From: Muribaculaceae bacterium
GTDB lineage: Bacteria; Bacteroidota; Bacteroidia; Bacteroidales; Muribaculaceae
Direction: 5' to 3'
NCBI GenBank assembly: GCA_017462345.1
Contig: JAFTRI010000018.1
Span: 62,001-126,000, forward strand
Length of the DNA: 64,000 nucleotides
How positions within the stretch are numbered: position 1 is the stretch's first letter; each line of letters begins with the position of its first letter. Below the pieces are notes generated by a model, which worked only from the letters and a program-made list of their open reading frames with translations, was not told the origin of the DNA and did not search any database. The position numbers and the translations under genes are program-made. This document shows positions 1-9,508 of this stretch, in pieces.

Positions 1-766
1 AATTATCGTAATATTTTACCGATGCTTTCTTTACTGTGGCGAGATTCATTTCCGCCGAAGTTCCGCCTATTACGAATGCAATGTGATAAGGAGGACACGC
101 GGCAGTCCCGAGAGATTTCATCTTCTCGACAAGGAACGGGACAAGCGTCTTGGGATTGATCAATGCCTTGGTCTCCTGATAAAGATAAGTCTTGTTTGCC
201 GAACCTCCACCTTTGGCAACAAACAGGAACTTGTATTCATTTCCCTCCGTTGCATGCAGGTCGATCTGTGCAGGGAGATTACAACCGGTATTAACCTCAT
301 CATACATGTTCAACGGCGCATTCTGCGAATAGCGCAGGTTGTCCTCCGTGTAGGTAAGATATACACCCTTTGACAGGAACTCTTCATCATTGCATCCGGT
401 ATATACATTCTGTCCCTTATTTCCATGAATTATCGCAGTACCGGTATCCTGACAGAACGGGAGCTGACCCTTTGCCGCCACCTCTGCATTACGCAACATA
501 GTGAGAGCTACGAACTTGTCGTTCTCACTTGCTTCAGGGTCATTAAGAATTTTTGCCACCATTTCATTGTGTTCACGCCGTAGCATGAACGCATTGTCAT
601 GAGTTGCCTGCCGCGCGAGCACAGCGAGTGCTTCAGGAGCGACAACAAGCATTTCATGACCGTTCCAATTCTCTACCTTTACGTAGTCCGAAGTTAGATG
701 ATAATACTCGGTTGTGTCTTTTGACATCGGGAACATTTCCTGATATTCAAACGGTTTTGTTGCCAT
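1..766 (-). CDS. fumB: Fumarate hydratase, class I (4Fe-4S), 3' part outside window
   Basis: Catalyses reversible hydration of fumarate to malate, here probably in the reductive branch that leads to succinate. The start ATG is at 766 and the N-terminus reads [14 protein letters not shown]. The frame stays open to base 1, so about 255 residues are visible and the C-terminal half is missing. Visible landmarks are the cysteine-bearing stretch [10 protein letters not shown], a likely cluster ligand, then [21 protein letters not shown] and [16 protein letters not shown], all typical of the iron-sulfur class I fumarase/tartrate dehydratase family and absent from class II enzymes. A Bacteroidetes -7 box lies about 30 bases upstream of the start, and the next gene on this strand has its own terminator, so this gene is probably transcribed alone. 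Class I fumarases differ little from L(+)-tartrate dehydratases, so the exact substrate is inferred. Confidence 0.9.
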   Translation of the reverse strand, partial: MATKPFEYQEMFPMSKDTTEYYHLTSDYVKVENWNGHEMLVVAPEALAVLARQATHDNAFMLRREHNEMVAKILNDPEASENDKFVALTMLRNAEVAAKGQLPFCQDTGTAIIHGNKGQNVYTGCNDEEFLSKGVYLTYTEDNLRYSQNAPLNMYDEVNTGCNLPAQIDLHATEGNEYKFLFVAKGGGSANKTYLYQETKALINPKTLVPFLVEKMKSLGTAACPPYHIAFVIGGTSAEMNLATVKKASVKYYDN

Positions 767-793
767 AGTTCATTATTATTTTATACAGTAATG

Positions 794-801
794 CAAAGAT
801 A
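794..801 (-). promoter_or_regulatory. -7 box (TATCTTTG) of the fumarase gene
   Basis: On the minus strand this reads TATCTTTG, an exact match to the Bacteroidetes -7 consensus TAnnTTTG. It sits 27 bases before the fumarase ATG. No clear TTTG was found at the usual -33 distance, so this is a -7-only call. Confidence 0.5.
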
Positions 802-835
802 CAACAAGAAAACGAGATTGGGTATCGACTTGATA

Positions 836-870
836 CAAAAAAGCATGAGGAAATGTCTCACGACATCTCC
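836..870 (-). terminator. Rho-independent terminator after the phosphatase gene
   Basis: Read on the minus strand, a 9-bp stem (GGAGATGTC with GACATTTCC, one G-U pair) is closed by a GTGA tetraloop. It is followed by TCATGC and a run of six T. It lies 50 bases beyond the phosphatase stop codon and would end the receptor-phosphatase transcript before the fumarase promoter. Confidence 0.7.
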
Positions 871-919
871 CCACATTGTCCATACTAAATTTAGATAACT
901 TTGAGTTAGATTTAAAATC

Positions 920-1864
920 CTATTTACTTCGAGTTACCGTGTAGATAGATTCACCTGATTTATTTATAAAATGGAGTTTCAGTGTTTGAGAAGTTGCGGC
1001 AAGTACCGAGAATCCCGATTCACTGCTACAGAATCGGGTACCCTCTGTTTTACCTGCCTTTCGGCTTAACGATCCCGATGAATTGACTACATAGTCTATA
1101 TCGCTCCCAGCAACACGCAGATGTTGGAAATTATGAATGTGACCGGCTACATACATGTCTACCCTATACTTGCGTAATACCGGATCAAGACGCTGTTGCA
1201 TGTCGATACGTTCCTGATCCGCTTTAGGGGTCTCCGCATATATGGGATGGTGTCCCACTACTACCACCCAGTCCTCTTTAGCGACCGACAGTACACTGTC
1301 AACCCATTGTAACTGACGGGTATAATCCTCTTTACATGCATCGGGATAGGTCTCCTTATCTTTACGGTACTTGTCTATGATCGGAGCTGTGTCAAGCATC
1401 ACCAGACGCAACGACACCCCGTCATCCTCTATAACACGGGTATAATATCGTGACGGCATACACCATCGGCGGCTTACGTTGCTATAATCGATTACTGCAC
1501 GTGTATTGCCACGATACTCATGATTACCGAGAATCGGAAGCCATTCGAGCATCAGTTCGGGATGGGAATATATTGTCTCGAAATTGGTCATCCACAAAGG
1601 ATCGCTGACACTGCGCACACCCTCAAAATGATGGATATCCCCGGCAGCAACTACAACTTCAGGGTCAACCGTCTCCGCCATTTTCCCCATCAGTTCCGCA
1701 ATAGGTTTCTGGTCATAATAGCCGTTGCGGCCAAGATCATTTGCGATATACAGGTTAACGTCTCCTTTCAGAGCTTCCCACTTTGCCGCATCCTGCGCCT
1801 GTGCCATTGTCATAATGGCACAGAACGCTATCGACATACCTACTAATCTATATCTCATTTTCAT
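920..1864 (-). CDS. Exported TRAP-type (purple acid) metallophosphatase
   Basis: Predicted periplasmic phosphomonoesterase of the calcineurin-like superfamily, closest in layout to tartrate-resistant acid phosphatases. A signal peptide covers about residues 1-22 and ends AMAQAQ-like. Metal-site motifs follow in the expected order: DLG (D43), AGDIHH (D76), LGNHEYRGN (113-120), GHHPIYAE and GHIHNFQHL. At 314 residues it is a typical single-domain TRAP. The gene follows a TonB-dependent receptor on the same strand after only 40 bases and precedes a strong terminator, so the two are probably one transcript. This suggests the enzyme releases phosphate from a substrate that the receptor binds or imports; the substrate is not evident. 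An alternative ATG at codon 3 is possible. Confidence 0.82.
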   Translation of the reverse strand: MKMRYRLVGMSIAFCAIMTMAQAQDAAKWEALKGDVNLYIANDLGRNGYYDQKPIAELMGKMAETVDPEVVVAAGDIHHFEGVRSVSDPLWMTNFETIYSHPELMLEWLPILGNHEYRGNTRAVIDYSNVSRRWCMPSRYYTRVIEDDGVSLRLVMLDTAPIIDKYRKDKETYPDACKEDYTRQLQWVDSVLSVAKEDWVVVVGHHPIYAETPKADQERIDMQQRLDPVLRKYRVDMYVAGHIHNFQHLRVAGSDIDYVVNSSGSLSRKAGKTEGTRFCSSESGFSVLAATSQTLKLHFINKSGESIYTVTRSK

Positions 1865-1904
1865 ATTACCTTTTATTTTTCTGAAAATCCAACAATTTAT
1901 ATTT

Positions 1905-4667
1905 TTAGAAACTTACCTTTACTCCGCCATTCAATTTCACCCCATAGTACTCAGCCTGCATCGTGTAGTCTTTTGAACCCTGATAGTATCGCAGAGGCTG
2001 ATTCAGGATGTTGTTGACCTCGGCATACACCGTGAACTTAACCTTTTTCCCAAAAGTATAAGATGCATTACAGTCAAGATAGTTGACCGAATCATAGTAA
2101 CGGTCATAGAACGCACTGCCACCCATCTCGTCAATGAACGATGAAGCATAGTTGTACGAAAGACGTAGTGAGAATCCGGCCTTCTCAAAGAATAATGACG
2201 CATTAGCTGTATGCTCCGGAGTTCCGGGGAGACTAAGATCTTCCTCATTCTCGCGTCCGGCAAAATTAAAATCGGTAACCGTTGAATGAGTATAGGTATA
2301 TGTTCCATAGAAACCTATACATTTCAGTTCAGGGATTATAAATCCGAAGTCACGCTGATAAGACAATTCAACTCCAAACAGGTCGGCATTTCCCGCGTTT
2401 TTGGGCTGGGTCATCTTGATCCACACCTGACCGTCATACTCCGCGTTATAGGCGACTTCATCGACAATGAATCCCTCTATCTTCTTGTAGAACACTCCTG
2501 CACCCACAAGACCTATGCTCTTGAAATAATACTCCCCATTAAGGTCAAAGTTGTGGGATGTCGTTGCTTTCAAGTCGGGATTTCCGATTGTTATCTCATT
2601 ATCCGAACGGCTTATACTCATTCCAGGCACTATTGACGAATATTTGGGACGCGCAAGTGTCTCGGTATATGACCCGCGTACAGTAAAATCATTATTTATA
2701 TCCCACTTGACAAGCAAGGACGGTAAAAAGTTGATATAATTGGATGACGCAGTTTCCGACACTGTTGTCAAATCTTCCTCATCGTCATATACTCGTCCGG
2801 TGTATTTCAAGTCGGTGTTTTCAACACGCACTCCCGCCATGAGTTTCACACTCTTGGACAAGTCTCCGTCAAATCTCACATATCCCGATGTTACGGTCTC
2901 ACGGGCATCATAGTTTCCGGCAAGTTCTTCCTGAACCTGCTCACGGGTAAACCGGTCAGGATCATTCAGATTTATGCTCCCAAGATAGGACTTGTCTACA
3001 TACAGACCTGACTGGTATTTGCTTGACGGCATAAAGCGTGATGTAGTCTGGTCAGTAATATTTCCGAAAGCCGTAGCATTGAACGCATCCTCATCCACCG
3101 GAGAATACTCATAGAAATCAATATCCTTGGATTTGGTTTTCTTTACAACCTTTCCGCCGAATTTTATCTTTGCCCACTTTGACAATCCTGTTTCTGCATT
3201 TATTGCAAACTTTATATCCTCCTCTACAATATCTTCCTGCTGTTCAGTAAGTTCTTTTAGAGAGAAATCATTATTGAGTGTCATTGTTGAACCGTCCACC
3301 GGTGTGGCGTATGGCTCACGCAGGTTTGACAAGTCGACATTAAACTCCTGCTTTTTCAGCTGGTAATCGATGTAGCGCTCATTCGGACGTTCTTCCGATG
3401 CCCGGTCGTATCCAAATTTCCAGTCAATGTCAAATCGTCCTATGTGATGATCGCCACCGAACGTGAAATCCATTGTCCTTTGCCGCTCAAGACGGGCATC
3501 GCGATTGTCGGGAGTTCCGCCCTTGGTCTGGACGCGTACCGTTGCCTTTCCCTCCGGAGTCATGTCTTTTAGAGTCGTACGATAACGGTTTTCCCAATCA
3601 TTGCGGTTATTGAAGATACCTTTGAAATAAATCGAGTGATCAGGATTGAAGTTATAGTCAAAGGACATCGAGTAGCTTTGGCGCTCACGTGTTACATAAT
3701 AACGGCGTATCTGATACTCGCTCACGTAGGCTTTTCCGGCATCATCCTGCTCCCATAGGAATTCCGTATCGTAGGAGCCCGATGGGGAATTCTGATATGA
3801 TACCGACGCCATCACACCCAGACGGTCACCAAAGAACCTGTCACCGTATGTGAATCCGAGATTCAGCGACATCTTGCGGCTAATCCAGTTATACCCCGTT
3901 CCGGCAGTCGCATTGATGGTTCTCCGATAGGGAGAGTTTTTGGTTACGAGGTTTATTGCTCCACCTATTGCATCACCGTCCTGGTCAGGGGTAATAACCT
4001 TATTCACCTCAATTGTCTGTATCATATCGGCAGGAATCAGGTCAAGCTGGACCGAGCGTGTGTCACCTTCAGCCGACGGGATACGGGAACCGTTAACAGT
4101 CACGGCACTAAGATCGGCCGATGTGCCGCGCACCTGTCCGAACCGTGCTTCACCCTGGTCATACTGTACATTGATTCCGGTTATACGTTTAAGTGCGTCA
4201 CCTATATTTGAATCAGGGAACTTGCCCACCTGATCGGCCGATACGATATTCGTTATATTCAGATTATTCTTTTGTACATTAAGCGCACGCTGCTGTCCGG
4301 TAAACACTCCGGCAACGATCACTTCCTGCAGTTCAGTCGAGTTGGTCAGCATCCTTATATCATGGCTTATCGAACGTCCTGATTTAACTTCAACCGTTTC
4401 TGTCACCGGTGAATATCCTACGTACGAAATCGTGATGGTGTGACGACCTGGAGTCAATCCCGAAATAGAATAAAATCCATCAATGTCACTGATGACTCCG
4501 CTTGACTTGTCATCGACATAAATCATCGCTCCCGGAAGAGTGTTCTGCTCCGAATCGATTATCCGGCCTTTCACCATTCCGGCCCGTTCCAACTCATTTC
4601 CGGCACATAGCACAGGCACACTGACCGCCAGCGACACCGGAAAAATTACTTTTGCAACTCTGTTCAT
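1905..4667 (-). CDS. TonB-dependent outer-membrane receptor with CarboxypepD-regulatory-like domain
   Basis: Outer-membrane active transporter powered by TonB. After a signal peptide (about 1-23) there is a carboxypeptidase-regulatory-like beta-sandwich (about 30-105, KGRIIDSEQNTLPGAMIYV, then SGLTPGRHTITISYVGY). The plug follows at about 120-245, with VSADQVGKFPDSNIGDALKR, QVRGTSADLSAVTVNG and DQDGDAIGGAINLVTKN. A 22-strand-type barrel fills the rest and ends in the usual aromatic terminus (GVKVSF). The plug wording matches the proteobacterial TonB-Xanth-Caul type rather than a SusC, and no SusD partner is present. The 920-residue length is normal. A -7 box lies about 25 bases upstream. It appears to head an operon with the TRAP phosphatase downstream, hinting at uptake of a phosphorylated or phosphate-containing ligand. 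The ligand is inferred from the neighbour only. Confidence 0.9.
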   Translation of the reverse strand: MNRVAKVIFPVSLAVSVPVLCAGNELERAGMVKGRIIDSEQNTLPGAMIYVDDKSSGVISDIDGFYSISGLTPGRHTITISYVGYSPVTETVEVKSGRSISHDIRMLTNSTELQEVIVAGVFTGQQRALNVQKNNLNITNIVSADQVGKFPDSNIGDALKRITGINVQYDQGEARFGQVRGTSADLSAVTVNGSRIPSAEGDTRSVQLDLIPADMIQTIEVNKVITPDQDGDAIGGAINLVTKNSPYRRTINATAGTGYNWISRKMSLNLGFTYGDRFFGDRLGVMASVSYQNSPSGSYDTEFLWEQDDAGKAYVSEYQIRRYYVTRERQSYSMSFDYNFNPDHSIYFKGIFNNRNDWENRYRTTLKDMTPEGKATVRVQTKGGTPDNRDARLERQRTMDFTFGGDHHIGRFDIDWKFGYDRASEERPNERYIDYQLKKQEFNVDLSNLREPYATPVDGSTMTLNNDFSLKELTEQQEDIVEEDIKFAINAETGLSKWAKIKFGGKVVKKTKSKDIDFYEYSPVDEDAFNATAFGNITDQTTSRFMPSSKYQSGLYVDKSYLGSINLNDPDRFTREQVQEELAGNYDARETVTSGYVRFDGDLSKSVKLMAGVRVENTDLKYTGRVYDDEEDLTTVSETASSNYINFLPSLLVKWDINNDFTVRGSYTETLARPKYSSIVPGMSISRSDNEITIGNPDLKATTSHNFDLNGEYYFKSIGLVGAGVFYKKIEGFIVDEVAYNAEYDGQVWIKMTQPKNAGNADLFGVELSYQRDFGFIIPELKCIGFYGTYTYTHSTVTDFNFAGRENEEDLSLPGTPEHTANASLFFEKAGFSLRLSYNYASSFIDEMGGSAFYDRYYDSVNYLDCNASYTFGKKVKFTVYAEVNNILNQPLRYYQGSKDYTMQAEYYGVKLNGGVKVSF

Positions 4668-4692
4668 ATAAAATTAAATGATTATTTCGCTG

Positions 4693-4700
4693 CAAAAGTA
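4693..4700 (-). promoter_or_regulatory. -7 box (TACTTTTG) of the receptor-phosphatase operon
   Basis: The minus strand reads TACTTTTG, matching TAnnTTTG, 25 bases before the receptor ATG. No TTTG was seen at 19-21 bases upstream; a T-rich TTTTTG lies somewhat too far away. Confidence 0.5.
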
Positions 4701-4790
4701 TAAACACGTCTTGTCTGTAGGCTTTACAAAAATGTTACGCGAAAATTACAATCTTGAAATATCCCGTCAACCCCTTGAAACATAAGGCAA

Positions 4791-6830
<2,040 letters not shown>

Positions 6831-6835
6831 TTATT

Positions 6836-7686
6836 CTACTTATCGGACGTGAATCCTATCCATTCAAACACATTCTCATCATCTGCCACTCGACGGTTAA
6901 TATAATAAGTGTCTCCGGAACATCCATTCAGGATAATCTGGTCGGGAGTGTGTGAAACATACGACCAATATATTCCACCGTTAGGATCAAAATAACAGGC
7001 ATCAGGATTGAATCCGTCCATATTTATCTTAAGGTCATTCAACACCTCTTCTTTATTATCCAGAGAGAAATACAACGTATTCTCCATTGTATTGGGATTC
7101 TTCATTACTCTTATATTCTGATAGAACAGCGTCCCCTCATTTACATTCTTTATTCTTGCTGCCCGCAAGTAATACATTCCGTTGAGGATATAGTATATAA
7201 ACATATTACTTGGAGTATTCGCCTCCACAACAATATCCTTCGACTCTTTGTCATAACCTACCGTAACACCCATCCTCCACTCCGTCAACCGGTCGGCTAT
7301 CGACGATGAGTCAACAGCAAACGCCATATCGTATGGTGAACACATCCTCACATCTTCAGCCTTAGTCAATTTATGTCCGTTTACCTCAACCTCACCGCCG
7401 GTAAGATACTTGAATTGAATTCCTCCGGAATCGAGCTCCTTACAATTGTATCACGACTGACACGGGCACAATCCTCTGCCACGCTGTCAACCCTCACCAT
7501 TGCGACGACATCACCATCGGGTTGTTTCTCAAAATACATCATAACTTTATCCGTCATCAGCAACTCCGCATCATCACCTACCCACACGCCGGTCTGCGGC
7601 TCAGCCCCATTACCGGAATCACCGCATGACACCGACATGAATGCCATAATCACCGATAACAACCCTATTGCCATTATATTTTTCAT
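6836..7686 (-). pseudogene. Frameshifted lipoprotein gene
   Basis: Two reading frames together make one protein. The first starts at ATG 7686 with a lipoprotein signal (MKNIMAIGLLSV, lipobox SVSC with C21, then GDSGNG) and runs to RDTIV near 7444. It then continues only as a short out-of-frame tail that stops at 7381. The second frame is open from a TGA near 7455 and reads KELDSGGIQFKYLTGGEVEV, then continues naturally to a stop at 6836. Joining RDTIV to KELDSGG needs a one-base shift at about 7438-7446. The rejoined product would be about 283 residues, an exported, probably surface lipoprotein of unknown function with a beta-rich look. No slippery run is visible at the junction, so I favour a single-base deletion (mutation or assembly error) over programmed frameshifting. 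Without repair only about the first 80 native residues would be made. Confidence 0.75.
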
Positions 7687-7844
7687 ATTACTCTTCCATT
7701 TATTTTCAATACAACAAAAATACAAATTACCATAATAATCCACAAACTCCACCCGACATCAATCAACACATAAATCAACGACAACATCTACCATATCTTA
7801 TTAAATTTATATTCAATTACACGACATCCTATCACGATTTTTAC

Positions 7845-7852
7845 TAAATTTG
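7845..7852 (+). promoter_or_regulatory. Possible -7 box (TAAATTTG) upstream of the structured element
   Basis: TAAATTTG matches the Bacteroidetes -7 consensus. Transcription starting about 7 bases later would run through the 176-bp inverted-repeat element as a roughly 260-nt leader before the gene at 8119. No good -33 box is visible, so confidence is low. Confidence 0.3.
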
Positions 7853-7888
7853 CGATGACAATGTATTTTGTCATAAATTTTAAATAAT

Positions 7889-8064
7889 AGAAGCGTTTTT
7901 GCTTATCGCTCTTAGTTGAAAACGTAGGAAATTTTCTACCATGATGCGAGGATAGCCAAAGCGGTTCTCACGCGTATATGCGTGGGCTGCTGTTCCTACA
8001 TCTGCATCAAACGGTTTCCTACGACCTTCAACTAAAGACGTGGCAAAGGCAGTGCCACGCTTCT
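7889..8064. repeat. 176-bp nested inverted-repeat (cruciform-like) element
   Basis: The arms pair in three blocks. AGAAGCG (7889-7895) pairs with CGCTTCT (8058-8064). TTAGTTGAA (7912-7920) pairs with TTCAACTAA (8027-8035). CGTAGGAAA (7923-7931) pairs with TTTCCTACG (8015-8023). Inside are a GATGC/GCATC pair and the hairpin CACGC-GTATAT-GCGTG (7969-7984). The right arm carries its own hairpin GTGGCA-n7-TGCCAC (8040-8058). No transposase is present. It may be a non-autonomous palindromic mobile element (REP/BIME- or MITE-like) or a structured RNA leader of the gene at 8119. Both strands are open over part of it, but I regard those frames as by-products of the symmetry. Confidence 0.7.
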
Positions 8065-8118
8065 CGTTTTTTACTAACTGTCTTTTCCGGCAATGCAAAG
8101 ACAACGAGAACAATAATC

Positions 8119-8790
8119 ATGAAAAATTTACTGACAATTGCCACTTTATTGTTTGCGTTAACCCTTAATGCACAAAATGATGTGACAAAATTCCTCGGAA
8201 TTCCAGTTGACGGTTCAAAAGCAGAAATGATCCAAAAGCTCAAAGCCAAAGGCTTCACATATGATCTGTATTCAGATTGCTTAACCGGGAAGTTTAACAA
8301 TTACGATGTAATGATAAATGTAGTTACTCACAACGATAAAGTATGGCGTATTTTTATCGCAGATGCAGAAAAGTATGATCGCGACAGCATAATATCACGC
8401 TTCAATAATCTTTTGTCGCAATTTGAAAACGATCCTAATTATACAGCTGCTGTCGACCAAGAGATTTTTTTAATGCCGGATTGGGACAAACAGACATCTG
8501 ACGCCATATTTAATTCTCATGGCGGACATGCTTGTTTCATCCAAGAGGACAGCCTCAACGTTCTAAACAAAGTCAAGCCGCTTCTGTGCCACAAATACAC
8601 TGAGCACCAATTATCAAATCCAGACATAGCTACATGTCTTGACATAAAAATAGAGATTATTAAATACGTACAATCAGCGGCTAAAAAACTTGTCAATTTT
8701 AAAATCAAAGAAATAGATGGAAAATATGTGCTACTATTATACTACGATAATCTACATAACTACGCCGAAACTAATAACAACGATTTATAA
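8119..8790 (+). CDS. Exported protein of unknown function
   Basis: I do not recognise a named domain. The start is set at ATG 8119 because it opens a clear signal peptide (MKNLLTIATLLFALTLNAQN, cleavage near residue 18-19). The longer open frame back to 7978 runs through the inverted-repeat element. The mature part (about 205 residues) begins VTKFLGIPVDGSKAEMIQKL and is mixed alpha/beta with several aromatic and charged stretches. The pattern of a short fixed N-terminal motif followed by IFIADAEKYDRDSIISRFNN recalls unnamed Bacteroidales exported proteins. The coding sequence is visibly richer in A and T than ligA or feoB. It lies 21 bases ahead of a second exported-protein gene, probably in the same transcript. 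Confidence 0.75.
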   Translation: MKNLLTIATLLFALTLNAQNDVTKFLGIPVDGSKAEMIQKLKAKGFTYDLYSDCLTGKFNNYDVMINVVTHNDKVWRIFIADAEKYDRDSIISRFNNLLSQFENDPNYTAAVDQEIFLMPDWDKQTSDAIFNSHGGHACFIQEDSLNVLNKVKPLLCHKYTEHQLSNPDIATCLDIKIEIIKYVQSAAKKLVNFKIKEIDGKYVLLLYYDNLHNYAETNNNDL

Positions 8791-8811
8791 CAATATCAAA
8801 TTAAAATCATT

Positions 8812-9207
8812 ATGACAGCCTACCGATATTTTTTATTTTTATTATTATTCACTATATCTGCCGTTTCACATGCCGATGATAAAGGTGAAAGAGTCGGACC
8901 AACCTACGATGTAACATTAGACAGACCTGTTTTACGAGCCTTAATTGAAGGTGAACCCTATTTTAATGTTACAGTTGAATTAGATGCAGCCGGTCATACA
9001 GAAATACTAACCACAGGCGTAAAAGTGACAGTTAAAGACAGTCAAACAGGAAAGAAAATATATAAGAAAAGATTTTCCAAATCTTACCTTTATGCGTTTT
9101 CCAATGGTACAATTCTCGTTGGTAAAGGTAATGCTTTGACACAAGTAATCTTAACAAAATCAGATGGCGTCTGGCTTATGGAAATAAGAGAAAAAGGCAT
9201 CTACTAA
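8812..9207 (+). CDS. Small exported protein of unknown function
   Basis: A 131-residue product with a signal peptide (MTAYRYFLFLLLFTISAVSH, cleavage near ADD). The mature part of about 110 residues looks like a small all-beta domain: YFNVTVELDAAGHTEIL, then VKVTVKDSQTGKKIYKKRFS, YLYAFSNGTILVG and VWLMEIREKGIY. No family is recognised. It follows the preceding exported-protein gene by 21 bases and shares its AT-rich composition, so the pair is probably co-expressed and may have been acquired together. Confidence 0.7.
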   Translation: MTAYRYFLFLLLFTISAVSHADDKGERVGPTYDVTLDRPVLRALIEGEPYFNVTVELDAAGHTEILTTGVKVTVKDSQTGKKIYKKRFSKSYLYAFSNGTILVGKGNALTQVILTKSDGVWLMEIREKGIY

Positions 9208-9335
9208 AACATGTGAAATTTCATTCATCTTGACCAAGTGTCGGGAGCAAACTATCAAGTAAATGATCCTTTGACAAAAGGGAAAAGAGCAGCAATCCCA
9301 ATTCCGAACATATAACACTACATATAAAAATCAAT

Positions 9336-9363
9336 CCCAAAAGTTTTTTGTCGAACTTTTGGG
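9336..9363. repeat. Perfect 10-bp inverted repeat (hairpin)
   Basis: CCCAAAAGTT and AACTTTTGGG are perfect complements separated by 8 bases. There is no T-run after it on the plus strand, so it is a weak terminator candidate for the pair of exported-protein genes. The 300-base gap 9208-9508 otherwise holds only this and the next palindrome. Confidence 0.6.
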
Positions 9364-9436
9364 GTTCACTTCAAAACGCCACCGCCGTTATTTATTACGA
9401 CATCATTACTTCCACTCACCATGCTATAACTTTACC

Positions 9437-9463
9437 GTTAATGTAATCATGCATTACATTAAC
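9437..9463. repeat. Perfect 11-bp palindrome with CATGC centre
   Basis: GTTAATGTAAT and ATTACATTAAC flank the 5-base centre CATGC. It lies 46 bases beyond the feoB stop codon. It could be a terminator stem for feoB or a binding site for a dimeric regulator; neither is shown by the sequence alone. Confidence 0.6.
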
Positions 9464-9508
9464 CAATCATAAAATCAAAGTAACCGGGCAACAATGGAGG
9501 GACAGGTA

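Noticed and set aside
7438-7446. Programmed ribosomal frameshift in the split lipoprotein gene
   Set aside because: No slippery heptamer or downstream structure is visible at the junction; a one-base deletion is simpler.
7880-8113. 77-codon minus-strand frame through the inverted-repeat element
   Set aside because: It tracks the palindrome exactly, has no signal, domain or start context, and lies antisense to the leader of the gene at 8119. The symmetry of the element explains the open frame.
7978-8118. N-terminal extension of the exported protein at 8119
   Set aside because: The extra 47 codons come from the inverted-repeat element and would bury the clear signal peptide that begins at 8119.
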